NCBI GenBank assembly: GCA_016199665.1
Contig: JACQGG010000165.1
Location: forward strand, 1-9,439
Source of the DNA: Acidobacteriota bacterium
Lineage (GTDB): Bacteria > Acidobacteriota > UBA6911 > JACQSX01
DNA length: 9,439 bases
Reading direction: 5' to 3'
Shown here piece by piece: positions 1-6,456 of this stretch. How positions within the stretch are numbered: position 1 is the stretch's first letter; every line of letters begins with the position of its first letter. Both the position numbers and the translations under genes were made by a program. The notes under the pieces were generated by a model. That model was not told the origin of the DNA, did no database searches, and saw only the letters and a program-made list of their open reading frames with translations.

Positions 1-21
1 GTTTATGGGGAGATCCGCCTA

Positions 22-200
22 CCAGGGGTTCGCAAAAAACGCTCACCCCTGGCTACCTTCCTGTCGGCCCTCCGGGCCGAACCCAGCGATGAAGCGCTGG
101 GCTAAATTCAATTGCCCCTCCGGGGCAGTTCAAATGTATAAACTCCAGCGGCGCCCCTTCAGGGCGCCATGACTTTGTTGCGGCTGCGCCGCGCAAAGTC
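22..200. repeat. Array of six short perfect palindromes in a non-coding stretch
   Basis: Six inverted repeats follow one another with little between them. Arms: 22-29 CCAGGGGT with 45-52; 64-70 TCGGCCC with 74-80 (loop TCC); 82-88 CCCAGCG with 95-101; 113-118 TGCCCC with 122-127 (loop TCC); 150-156 GGCGCCC with 162-168 (loop CTTCA); and a two-tier hairpin, 171-177 GACTTTG with 194-200 enclosing 180-184 GCGGC with 188-192. All listed arms are perfect. The pattern resembles REP/MITE-like intergenic elements, seen here directly as structure; membership of a genome-wide family is inference. Possible roles are mRNA 3'-end stabilisation, protein docking or plain repeat accumulation. Weak reading frames cross it on the minus strand but look like translated repeat. 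Confidence 0.8.
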
Positions 201-346
201 TCGCCGGTGATGGGGACTCGTTGCCCTTCAAAACAAGGTCTTTCGGTTGCGGCGGCCTCGGCTGCGTCAAGGTCCTTGCGGTTAATTCTGGGATACGCCC
301 TGAAAGTTCTTTTCCGTAAAGTATGCTTTCCGCTAAGCTTGCTGCC
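201..346. other. Non-coding upstream region of the lipoprotein gene
   Basis: No convincing gene is seen. An imperfect direct repeat starts with CAAGGTC at 234-240 and again at 268-274, and each copy runs on into a similar TT-x-CGGTT stretch. No clear -35/-10 pair or Shine-Dalgarno sequence could be picked out for the gene that follows, so its promoter remains unassigned. Confidence 0.4.
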
Positions 347-655
347 ATGAATCGAAGAAGGTTCCTTGTTTTTGCTCTTGCGCTGCCGGCTCTTGTGTGC
401 CAAGCGTGTCTGTTCCGCAGAAAAAAGGAGGAGCAGCCGACGACGCCAAGAATCTACAACGTTCTGGGAATAGTTCAGCATGTGTCGCCCACTTCCATCA
501 CCGTTCAGACGCGCGATGGGACGGAGATGTTTGCCATGACCGGGTCCACAGTGCGCGGCGGTGAGTTTGCGCCGGGCATGTATGTTCACATTTACTATTA
601 CCAGGAGCAGAATCAGGACGTGGCAAAAATGGTCGTCGAGCGGGTGAGGAAATAG
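347..655 (+). CDS. Small Tat-type lipoprotein-like secreted protein with a C-terminal beta-rich domain
   Basis: The protein has 102 residues. The N-terminus shows a twin-arginine-like motif (NRRRFLV, residues 2-8), a hydrophobic stretch to about residue 17 and cysteines at 18 and 21, with C21 the better lipobox candidate (VCQAC). A charged linker rich in R, K and E follows. Residues 40-102 form a compact beta-rich domain with the pattern 'G-x-V-x-x-V ... I-T-V-Q-T-R-D-G ... G-x-Y-V-H-I', similar in style to DUF5666-type OB-like periplasmic domains. An in-frame ATG lies at 323, but the start at 347 puts the RR motif right at the N-terminus. Neither start has a good ribosome site. It probably sits in the membrane or periplasm, function unknown. 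It is convergent with the M16 operon. Confidence 0.72.
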   Translation: MNRRRFLVFALALPALVCQACLFRRKKEEQPTTPRIYNVLGIVQHVSPTSITVQTRDGTEMFAMTGSTVRGGEFAPGMYVHIYYYQEQNQDVAKMVVERVRK

Positions 656-759
656 TCAGGCAGTTCCCAGGCGTCTTCCCGGCGGAACTCGCGCATTTCA
701 GATGTCCCTGGTGTCGTCTAACAAAAGCGTCTCAGCAAGAATTGGAGCCCGGCTTGGAG

Positions 760-2262
760 CTATCGGCCGGGAGGCATCTGCTTTCCTTCGGCATCATAAA
801 GCTCCAGGGCGCCGAATTGCGCCAGCACGTCTCGAACCTTTGATGCGTCCCCCACGGCCACCATCTGGAGGTGTTCCAGGTTCACATACTTTTGAGCGGC
901 GCGCTGAACATCTTCCGCGCTGACGGCCGCGACTTTCTGCGGATATGTGTCCCAGTAGTCGGGCGCCAGATTATAGATCTTCTGCGTCACAATGTTCCCC
1001 AGCAGGCTTTGCGGCTCTTCCAGCGAAAGCGCGAAGTTTCCCACCAGCGAGCGTTTTGCGTCGGCAAGTTCCTGGGCAGGGACGGGCTCTTCACGGATCC
1101 TCTTGAATTCGGAAAGGAACTCGCGCATTGCGCCTTCGGTGACTTCGGTTCTAACTTCGGAACTAGCCAGCCAGACGCCCCGAAACTTTGAGCTGCTGAA
1201 CGAGCTGTAGGCGCCGTAGGTATAACTCTTGTCTTCGCGAAGATTCAGGAAGAGTCGCGCCGCCGGTCCTCCGCCCACAATTTTGTCCATTACCAGCAGC
1301 GGGAAATAGTCGGGATCGGTGCGCTCGATGGCAAGATTGCCCAGCAGCAGCACGGTCTGCACAGAGCCGGGACGGTCAATCAGATGAATTTGAGTCACTG
1401 TCGGTTCTGGCGCCTGCGGAACCTCGGCTGGGGAGAGATCGCTGGATCTCCAGGCGCCGAAGGCCTGCTGCACTTTGGGGAGCAGCTCCCTCAGCGTGAC
1501 GTCGCCCACAACGGCCAGCATGGCGTTATTGGGCTGGTAATGCCGGCCATGAAAGCGCGCGAGATCTTCGGGAGTTGTTTTCTGGATTGATTCGATCGGC
1601 GGCGTCACCAGACCCGCGGGGTGGTTCCGGTAGATGGAGCCGCTGAATCTTTCCTGCGCGAGGAACTGCGGGAGCGATCTTTGAAACTGCAACTGCGCCA
1701 GGGTTCGGTTCTTGAACTTTTCCACCTCGTCTTGGGGAAAAGCCGGCTCCAGAATGACCTGGGAAAATATGTCGAGGATCGCGTCCAGGTTCTCGGTGAG
1801 ACCTGACGCGCCCACGGTTGTCGTCAAAGACGACAGGCCGGCGCCGGCCGAGATCGCGGCGCCGAGCGACTCGATTTGTTCGGCGATTTCCCGGCTGCTG
1901 AGCTTCCGGGTCCCTTCTCGCAGCAACGAGGCGGTAAACGAAGCCAGGCCACGGTGATCGGCAGGGTCCGCCAAGCCGCCGCTCATAAACACCATTTGAA
2001 TTGAGAATGTCGGCACGCGATGGTTCTCCAGCACAATCAAGCGCAGTCCATTCTGGAGCGTAACTTCCTGCGGCTTGGGAAGTTGCACTTTCAGAATCTC
2101 CTTGCTCACCGGCGCCTTCCCCTTCAGAACAGCGCCCTTGATGGACTGCCCTTGAGGTCCGGGGGGCGGGACCGGCGCCTGCGCGCTGGAGAAAGCCAAC
2201 GAAGCGGCAAGCACAAGAGCCGTGGTACACGGCCGGTTATATGCTGAAAGCCGAATGCTCAT
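760..2262 (-). CDS. M16 family peptidase-like protein, catalytically inactive subunit
   Basis: A 500-residue secreted protein of the M16 (pitrilysin/insulinase) family. A signal peptide spans residues 1-29 (cleavage likely after SSAQA), then a proline-rich linker, then two M16 domains (about 65-275 and 285-485). The zinc motif HxxEH is lost: at residues 108-112, where the active partner has HLFEH, this protein reads SFTAS. The region LREDKSYTYG (341-350) keeps the R and Y (R342, Y349) typical of the non-catalytic subunit of bacterial M16B heterodimers. Its start overlaps the stop of the active gene by 4 bases (ATGA), so the two are translationally coupled and probably made in equal amounts. 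The likely job is substrate clamping in a periplasmic heterodimer; the substrate is unknown. Confidence 0.93.
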   Translation of the reverse strand: MSIRLSAYNRPCTTALVLAASLAFSSAQAPVPPPGPQGQSIKGAVLKGKAPVSKEILKVQLPKPQEVTLQNGLRLIVLENHRVPTFSIQMVFMSGGLADPADHRGLASFTASLLREGTRKLSSREIAEQIESLGAAISAGAGLSSLTTTVGASGLTENLDAILDIFSQVILEPAFPQDEVEKFKNRTLAQLQFQRSLPQFLAQERFSGSIYRNHPAGLVTPPIESIQKTTPEDLARFHGRHYQPNNAMLAVVGDVTLRELLPKVQQAFGAWRSSDLSPAEVPQAPEPTVTQIHLIDRPGSVQTVLLLGNLAIERTDPDYFPLLVMDKIVGGGPAARLFLNLREDKSYTYGAYSSFSSSKFRGVWLASSEVRTEVTEGAMREFLSEFKRIREEPVPAQELADAKRSLVGNFALSLEEPQSLLGNIVTQKIYNLAPDYWDTYPQKVAAVSAEDVQRAAQKYVNLEHLQMVAVGDASKVRDVLAQFGALELYDAEGKQMPPGR

Positions 2263-3692
2263 TGCAGCGTGGCTCCTGCCGGAGCTACGGCGCCTTTTGC
2301 CCGGGGAATGGTAATGATGACGGTTCGATTGGCTGGCTTGAGGTACCGGCTGGCGACCCGCAGCACGTCGTTCTTGGTGACGTCCGCCACCTTGGAAAGC
2401 CTGAGATTGATCAGGCTCGGGTCGTTATAGAAAACCGTGTACTGGCCGATCAGGTTGGCGCGCCGCAGCGAACTCTGAAGCCCGCCGATAAACGCCCGGC
2501 GCGTGGAATTTTTTGCCTTTTGCAGCTCCCAGTCGGCAATGGAGTCCTTCTTGAGCTGCTCGATTTCGCCGTAAATGAGGGCCTCGGCGTCCTCCGCCTT
2601 CTTTCCAGGCCGCAGCGTAGCGGAAACATAAAGCGCGCCGGTCCCGCGCTTCTCGTCCATAAAACCGCCGACGCTGGTGGCGATCTCCCGTTCCTTGACC
2701 AGCTTCTGGTAGAGCCGCGAGCTTTGTCCTCCCAGGAGCGCCGTCGACAGGACCTGAAGCCCATAAAAATCGGGGGTGTTGCCCGGGACCGCCTTGTAGG
2801 CAATATCCAACTGCGGCAGCCGCGCAAGCGAGTCTTCGACGGTGGCTCGACGTTCTGCCGTCTGTTCCGGCTCAGTCATATCGACTCGGGGCGGAGCCGG
2901 CTGGCGCGAAATATTCTCAAAGTTCTTCCTGATCCGGGCGATCGCGTCACTTGTTCTGAAGTCACCCACCAGCGTCAGCACCGCGTTGCTGGGAGAGTAG
3001 TACTGCTTGAAGAACTCGCTCACATCTTCCACGGTCGCGGCATTGAGGTCTTCCATCGATCCGATGACGGAATGCTTATAGGCGAAGTTGTCGTATAAAG
3101 TTTCCTGCATCAGCTCGTCGCTCTTGCCATAGGGGCGGTTGTCAACCCGCAGCCGGCGCTCCTCCTGCACGGCATTGCGCTGGTTGTCAAGATTCTCACG
3201 GGTGACCGCCAGACTGCGCAACCGGTCGGCTTCCAGGAACAGGGCCAGATCGAGCTGGTTGGAGGGGAGAACATCGAAGTAATTGGTCCGATCTTCGCTG
3301 GTGGTGGCATTGAGCTGGCCGCCGTTGTTTGACACCAGGACAAAATGTTCGCCGGAGCCGACGTTTTCCGAACCCTTAAACATCATGTGTTCGAACAGAT
3401 GTGCAAAACCGGTTCGCCCTTTCCTCTCGTCGCGCGAGCCCACATTGTAGGTGACGGCGAGAGCCACGACGGGCGCGCTATGGTCCTCGACGGTGAAGAC
3501 CCGCAGGCCGTTCTTCAGCGTCGTCTGCTTGAAGTCGACGCGAATACTGCCGGCGGGTTGCGCCACGAGACGGGGCGCCAGGGCCAGGCAAACCAGCAGC
3601 GCCAGGAAGATGCCGTTGCAAAGTCGGGGATCCGGGGTTGGGGACCGGGGAACGGCCAACCACGCCGCTCGCCTCCAGGGTGAGTTCCTCAT
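2259..3692 (-). CDS. M16 family zinc metallopeptidase, catalytic subunit
   Basis: A 477-residue secreted zinc peptidase. The inverted zinc motif HLFEH sits at residues 98-102 and the third ligand E177 follows exactly 74 residues later (HxxEH-X74-E), inside NAVQEERR. The first M16 domain covers about 55-260 and the second about 270-465, the usual length for a short M16B subunit. The ATG at 3692 has a strong ribosome site, AAAGGAG at 3698-3704, 5 bases away. The signal peptide is odd: residues 1-26 form a long n-region containing PRSPTPDPR, encoded by a G-run repeat, before the hydrophobic core GIFLALLVCLALA. It is the first gene of the operon with the inactive partner. It likely degrades peptides in the periplasm or outside the cell. 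Confidence 0.95.
   Translation of the reverse strand: MRNSPWRRAAWLAVPRSPTPDPRLCNGIFLALLVCLALAPRLVAQPAGSIRVDFKQTTLKNGLRVFTVEDHSAPVVALAVTYNVGSRDERKGRTGFAHLFEHMMFKGSENVGSGEHFVLVSNNGGQLNATTSEDRTNYFDVLPSNQLDLALFLEADRLRSLAVTRENLDNQRNAVQEERRLRVDNRPYGKSDELMQETLYDNFAYKHSVIGSMEDLNAATVEDVSEFFKQYYSPSNAVLTLVGDFRTSDAIARIRKNFENISRQPAPPRVDMTEPEQTAERRATVEDSLARLPQLDIAYKAVPGNTPDFYGLQVLSTALLGGQSSRLYQKLVKEREIATSVGGFMDEKRGTGALYVSATLRPGKKAEDAEALIYGEIEQLKKDSIADWELQKAKNSTRRAFIGGLQSSLRRANLIGQYTVFYNDPSLINLRLSKVADVTKNDVLRVASRYLKPANRTVIITIPRAKGAVAPAGATLQ
3626..3650 (+). other. Four-run G-quadruplex motif within M16 signal-peptide codons
   Basis: Four GGGG runs lie at 3626-3629, 3634-3637, 3640-3643 and 3647-3650, separated by loops of 4, 2 and 3 bases. 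This is a textbook intramolecular G-quadruplex motif with potential for four tetrads. It is on the plus strand, which is the template strand of the M16 gene, and covers codons 15 to 23 (PRSPTPDPR). The motif itself is seen directly; folding in the cell and any effect on transcription are inference. The near-repeat make-up (GGGG with TT, ATCC and ACC spacers) suggests a short repeat expansion inserted into the signal-peptide n-region. Confidence 0.7.
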
Positions 3693-3866
3693 GCCATCTC
3701 CTTTCTTCCAGGCGCTCTCGGGATTCTCTCAAGCGGAATTCCAGCTCTTGGCATGGTTAGCATGCGAATAGGTTATCAGGTACGCGGCATTGATTAAAGG
3801 CCGCCGACGTTGGGGCCGCGCTCCGCTTTGCCCGATTTGCCGATTTGTCCCGGGCCCCCCGGGCCA
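3693..3866. other. Divergent intergenic region between M16 operon and toxin-antitoxin operon
   Basis: No gene is seen. It holds an inverted repeat GCATG-GTTAG-CATGC at 3751-3765, about 60 bases upstream of the M16 start and thus a possible regulator site; a tandem copy of CCGATTTG at 3832-3847; and a GC palindrome CCCGGG-CCC-CCCGGG at 3849-3863. No convincing minus-strand -35/-10 pair for the M16 operon was found. Confidence 0.45.
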
Positions 3867-3895
3867 TGGACAATCTAGTCAGACTAGTCTATCAT
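3867..3895 (+). promoter_or_regulatory. Sigma-70-type promoter of the toxin-antitoxin operon
   Basis: A -35 box TGGACA (3867-3872, one mismatch to TTGACA) is followed after exactly 17 bases by TATCAT (3890-3895). The antitoxin GTG start is 22 bases further on, with GGAGG at 3903-3907 as ribosome site. This is the best promoter match in the window. Confidence 0.65.
3875..3890. promoter_or_regulatory. Probable autoregulatory operator: two overlapping palindromes in the promoter spacer
   Basis: CTAGTC-A-GACTAG (3875-3887) is a perfect inverted repeat around a central A. AGACTAGTCT (3881-3890) is a second, perfect 10-base palindrome overlapping it. Together they give the half-site CTAGTC at 3875-3880 and again at 3884-3889. 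The block lies between -35 and -10, where Phd/YefM antitoxins commonly bind to repress their own operon. The structure is seen; binding by the antitoxin is inferred. Confidence 0.6.
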
Positions 3896-3917
3896 TTAAC
3901 CTGGAGGAATATCACGC

Positions 3918-4187
3918 GTGCACGTTTACTCTACCTACGAGGCTAAGGCCAAATTCAGTGAGCTCCTCCGAAAGGTCCGGTCCGGGCAGCGAATTGTCGT
4001 CTCCTACCGGGGGGAGCAGGTTGCGGAGATCCTGCCGATCAACTCAGGCCGGACATCTCCCGGGAAGGCTGTGCAAAGACTTGAAGATGAAGGTGTTCTC
4101 GGCCGGGCATCCGCGCCCAAGGGCGCACTGAAGCCGGTGGCGAAACGACGCGGGGCACTTGGGAGGTTTCTGGAATCTCGCGAATGA
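3918..4187 (+). CDS. Type II antitoxin, Phd/YefM family
   Basis: An 89-residue antitoxin. Residues 1-42 match the Phd/YefM DNA-binding fold: Y4-S-T-Y-E-A-K, then KFSELLRKVRSGQRIVVSYRG and QVAEILP, with the helix-turn and beta-strand order expected. The C-terminal half (43-89) is basic, low in order and rich in G, K and R, as in antitoxin tails that wrap the toxin. The start is GTG with GGAGG 10 bases upstream. The stop overlaps the toxin start by ATGA. It should neutralise the PIN toxin by direct contact and, with it, repress the operon through the palindromes at 3875-3890. Phd-fold antitoxins are well known with PIN toxins as well as with Doc, YoeB and RelE types. Confidence 0.9.
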   Translation: MHVYSTYEAKAKFSELLRKVRSGQRIVVSYRGEQVAEILPINSGRTSPGKAVQRLEDEGVLGRASAPKGALKPVAKRRGALGRFLESRE

Positions 4188-4567
4188 AGCTGGCCTACAT
4201 TGACTCTTCCTGTGTTGTTGGAATCGCGTTTGACGAACCCTCAGCCGCGGGCTTGGCAGCCCGTCTGCGCGGCTTTGACCGGCTGTTCTCCGCCAATCTG
4301 CTCGAGGCGGAGGTTCGATCCGCACTGGCGCGCGAGCGGGTCGAGGGCGAGGCGGACGGGCTTTTTTCGTGGATCACGTGGGTCTATCCAAATCGACCGC
4401 TGACCCGGGAGTTTCTGAGGATCGCGCCGCTCGGATATCTCAAAGGCGCCGATCTGTGGCACCTGGCCTGTGCGCTGTTTTTGGTCTCCGCGACAGGCAG
4501 TCTCAGCTTCCTTACCCTGGATAAGCGACAGAGAGAAGTCGCTTCGCAGCTCGGTCTTTCGGACTGA
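4184..4567 (+). CDS. PIN-domain ribonuclease toxin (VapC-like)
   Basis: A 127-residue PIN-domain protein, the usual size for VapC toxins. The acidic metal-binding residues are in place: D7 in YIDSS, E43 in LLEAEVRSAL, D90 in LKGADLWHLACAL and D113 in LTLDKRQ. In this family Mg2+ or Mn2+ bound at these residues supports RNA cleavage, often in tRNA or rRNA; the target here cannot be read from sequence. Translation is coupled to the antitoxin by a 4-base overlap. All four catalytic positions are intact, so the toxin looks functional. The gene ends 35 bases before the convergent STAS gene. Confidence 0.92.
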   Translation: MKLAYIDSSCVVGIAFDEPSAAGLAARLRGFDRLFSANLLEAEVRSALARERVEGEADGLFSWITWVYPNRPLTREFLRIAPLGYLKGADLWHLACALFLVSATGSLSFLTLDKRQREVASQLGLSD

Positions 4568-4602
4568 CCTGACTGACCGCCGGGCACGGCGAACATGAGG
4601 CG

Positions 4603-5007
4603 CTACCGCTCCAGGTACTGCCTGGCTTCGGCAAGGGTCTGGAAAATCTTGAAGACAAGGTGCAGCTTGGCGTATTCAAATAGCAGCTTGAGGCGATCCG
4701 ACAGGGCCGCCAGGCAAACCTCTCCTCCAAGGTCGCCAAAGCGGCGGGCAACGGCAACAATCTCCCCCAGGCCGGCGCTGTCCATGCTGACTACGGCGGG
4801 GAGATCCAGCACAAGCTTTCGAACGCCGCCCGCAGCGAGCTCTTGAACCCTGGCGCGAAGTAAGGCCGCCGAGGAAGAATCGATCTTTCCCGACAGCGTC
4901 AGAATCACCAGCCCGCCCTCTTGTTGACAAGTCGTGATCGAAGACGTCTGTTTCTGACTCTTCTTGAGCAGCCGTTCCCGGGTACTTTCAAGCAGTATGC
5001 TAAGCAT
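4603..5007 (-). CDS. STAS-domain anti-sigma factor antagonist
   Basis: A 134-residue protein with a single STAS domain (about 22-133), like SpoIIAA and RsbV. It has the signature MDSAGLGEIV with D76, S77, G79, L80 and G81; S77 matches the serine phosphorylated by the anti-sigma kinase in the SpoIIAA/RsbV family. The N-terminal 20 residues (MLSILLESTRERLLKKSQKQ) are charged and helical and not part of the core domain. The start is ATG at 5007 with GGAGAGG close upstream; an in-frame GTG at 5082 lacks a ribosome site. Partner-switching control of a sigma factor or other output is inferred; no kinase or sigma gene is in the window. The gene stands 147 bases downstream of the methyltransferase, so co-transcription is uncertain. 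Confidence 0.87.
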   Translation of the reverse strand: MLSILLESTRERLLKKSQKQTSSITTCQQEGGLVILTLSGKIDSSSAALLRARVQELAAGGVRKLVLDLPAVVSMDSAGLGEIVAVARRFGDLGGEVCLAALSDRLKLLFEYAKLHLVFKIFQTLAEARQYLER

Positions 5008-5029
5008 TGCCTCTCCGGCCGCGCCTGCG

Positions 5030-5045
5030 CCTTGCCGCTGCAAGG
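5030..5045 (-). promoter_or_regulatory. Short hairpin in the leader of the STAS gene
   Basis: A perfect 6-base stem CCTTGC/GCAAGG with a 4-base loop lies 23 bases upstream of the STAS start codon. It would be in the mRNA leader just ahead of the ribosome site. It may affect translation, but no ligand-type fold is visible and it may be chance. Confidence 0.25.
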
Positions 5046-5154
5046 GGATCGCGGCACTCGTGACTTGGGCTTTGCGGCCCACACAACTAAGGATGCAATA
5101 CGTCAGAAAAGGCTGCAGAAATTGTCAAACGGCAGGAGCGGGGGAGACTCAGAT

Positions 5155-5772
5155 CTACTTTATGTTCAAACAGCGGACTGCCTTCCAGTTTCCAGCAAAA
5201 TCGATTCGTTCCAGCCGGTCGACGACCAGGCCGGCATCCTCAATCAAGTCCTTCAGATTCAGGTCGGTCCGAAAACCGATTCGATAGCACAACGGTGAAA
5301 TCAGTTTCTCGACCGCCGCCAAAACCGGGTTCTCGCTTTGGAAATGGTTCAGAAAAAGGAGATATCCTTGCGGTTTGCACACTCGCTTCATCTCGCGTAC
5401 CACCGCGACTGGATCTGGGACGGTGCTGATGAAGTAGGCCGCCAGGACGCGGTCAAAGGAGTTGTCCGGGAAAAGCATTCGGGTCGCGTCCATTTTGTAG
5501 AGCGCGACATTGCTGCGTCCCAGCTTGGTCAGCCGTTTCTCCGCTTCATGCAGCATTTTCTGAGACAGGTCAATGCCGATGATCGGACAGCTAAGCGGAA
5601 GCTCCAGAAGCGAGAGGCCCGTTCCGATGCCCACGTCAAGAACCTGCATCCCCGGCTGCAGTTGCAGCAGTTCCGGAGCCTTTTCGCGGCCTGAATGGAA
5701 GATCTTGCCGAAGATTAAATCATAAAAGCTCGAGTATCGATTGTAAACCTTCTCTACATATTCAACGCTCAC
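5155..5772 (-). CDS. Class I SAM-dependent methyltransferase, phospholipid N-methyltransferase-like
   Basis: A 205-residue Rossmann-fold methyltransferase. Motif I is VLDVGIGTG (44-52), the ribose-binding acidic residue is D68 in IGIDLS, the adenine-region acidic residue is D95 in YKMDAT, and the post-motif FDRVLAAYFISTVPDP (106-121) fits the Methyltransf_11/UbiE group. The N-terminus VEKVYNRYSSFYDLIFGKIFHSGR is typical of small bacterial methyltransferases annotated as phosphatidylethanolamine N-methyltransferase (Rhodobacter PmtA type), which make mono- to trimethylated PE at the inner membrane. A quinone methyltransferase role is the main alternative. The start is GTG at 5772 with GGAG 5 bases upstream. 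The substrate assignment is inference. Confidence 0.85.
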   Translation of the reverse strand: MSVEYVEKVYNRYSSFYDLIFGKIFHSGREKAPELLQLQPGMQVLDVGIGTGLSLLELPLSCPIIGIDLSQKMLHEAEKRLTKLGRSNVALYKMDATRMLFPDNSFDRVLAAYFISTVPDPVAVVREMKRVCKPQGYLLFLNHFQSENPVLAAVEKLISPLCYRIGFRTDLNLKDLIEDAGLVVDRLERIDFAGNWKAVRCLNIK

Positions 5773-6086
5773 AATGGCTCCGGCACCGGTTCAGGACCGC
5801 AATTAAGAATGGGGACACTGGGCCTCTCTGGGACAAGTAAGCCTACTCTCACAAGAGAAATTTTCCAACCCTCAAATGCAGCATATCTTACTGTCTGCGC
5901 GAGACCTTGGCGGTCTCCACGCCTCTGCGCTGATGGTCGCGTGTCTTTCAGCGTCGAGACGCTGGGTCCGCGGAGAATCAGAGAGGCCATTCCCCGGAAA
6001 CCAGCGCAGTTCTTGCGCGCGCCAACAGCGCACACCGCGGAATCTGAATTTCCAGCGGGTCCTCCGGATCTCTTTCCCGCGGCCCC
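5773..6086. other. 314-base gap without a gene, holding two perfect palindromes
   Basis: No believable gene is seen; the minus-strand frame through it (5769-6035) has no known motif. Two palindromes stand out: GAGACC-TTGGC-GGTCTC at 5901-5917 and CAGCGTC-GA-GACGCTG at 5949-5964. Between them lies a GCCTCTGCGC stretch like the short CTCTGCG-type intergenic repeats found in several soil bacteria. The gap should hold the methyltransferase promoter and the 3' end of the HU transcript, but neither a clear promoter nor a clear terminator could be fixed. Confidence 0.45.
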
Positions 6087-6389
6087 CTATTTCTTGGCGG
6101 GAACAATCGCCTGCTTGCAGGCTTTTGCAACGCGAAACTTTACGACAGTTTTGGCGGGAATCTGGATCGGTTGACCCGTTGCCGGATTACGGCCTGTGCG
6201 CGCCTTGCGGTTTGCTTTCACGAGAATTCCGAAGCCGGGCAAAACGAACCGGCCTACTTTCTTCGTCTGCACGACGGCAAGCTCTTGAAGGCAGTCAAGA
6301 AAAGCCACGGCCTGCTTTTTCGTCAGTCCGTTCTTTTCCGCCAGTGACGCGACGATCTGGGTCTTGGTGAGTGGTTTCGCTGTGGCCAT
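6087..6389 (-). CDS. HU-family DNA-binding protein
   Basis: A 100-residue histone-like protein, close to the standard HU length of about 90. The N-terminal dimerising helices span residues 8-42 (LTKTQIVASLAEKNGLTKKQAVAFLDCLQEL). The beta-arm signature GRNPATGQPIQIPA (66-79) carries P69, the proline that intercalates at DNA kinks, and the C-terminal helix runs from TVVKFRVAKACKQA. The last residues PAKK form a short basic tail. It bends and packs DNA as a dimer in the nucleoid. The start is ATG at 6389 with a strong GGAGG 8 bases upstream. It is flanked by its own promoter region and appears to be transcribed alone. Confidence 0.96.
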   Translation of the reverse strand: MATAKPLTKTQIVASLAEKNGLTKKQAVAFLDCLQELAVVQTKKVGRFVLPGFGILVKANRKARTGRNPATGQPIQIPAKTVVKFRVAKACKQAIVPAKK

Positions 6390-6422
6390 CGATTTTTCCT
6401 CCGGGTTTAGAATTGAACGGCC

Positions 6423-6451
6423 AATATACTGCTATTGCTGCACAGATGCCA
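6423..6451 (-). promoter_or_regulatory. Candidate promoter of the HU gene
   Basis: Read on the minus strand, TATATT (6428-6423) is a good -10 box, and TGGCAT (6451-6446) stands 17 bases upstream at the -35 position but matches it poorly. The transcript would start near 6416, about 26 bases before the ATG. An A/T-rich repeat just upstream may compensate for the weak -35. A GG-N10-GC spacing also exists here but the sigma-54 -12 element is not convincing. Confidence 0.45.
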
Positions 6452-6456
6452 CTTTC

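Noticed and set aside
22..200. CRISPR array
   Set aside because: The palindromes differ in sequence and no direct repeat with regular spacers is present.
130..348. 72-codon minus-strand frame upstream of the lipoprotein gene
   Set aside because: Its C-terminal part is translated palindromic repeat and its composition is rich in P, Q and R; no ribosome site or motif supports it. Some annotators might still call it.
53..589. 178-codon minus-strand reading frame over the palindrome array and antisense to the lipoprotein gene
   Set aside because: It has no domain or motif, runs through palindromic repeats and covers a gene with a clear export signal on the other strand.
748..771. Possible terminator between the convergent lipoprotein and M16 genes (CCCGGC / GCCGGG arms)
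   Set aside because: The 12-base loop is long, no T-run follows on either strand, and the second arm lies inside the M16 coding end.
2241..3098. 285-codon plus-strand frame antisense to the M16 catalytic gene
   Set aside because: It is a mirror frame of a strongly supported gene in GC-rich DNA and has no recognisable domain.
5123..5128. Perfect TTGACA on the minus strand upstream of the STAS gene
   Set aside because: No acceptable -10 box lies 16-18 bases downstream; the nearest T/A-rich hexamer is 22 bases away.
5769..6035. 88-codon minus-strand frame upstream of the methyltransferase
   Set aside because: No motif is seen, it crosses two palindromes, and it overlaps the start of the supported methyltransferase gene.
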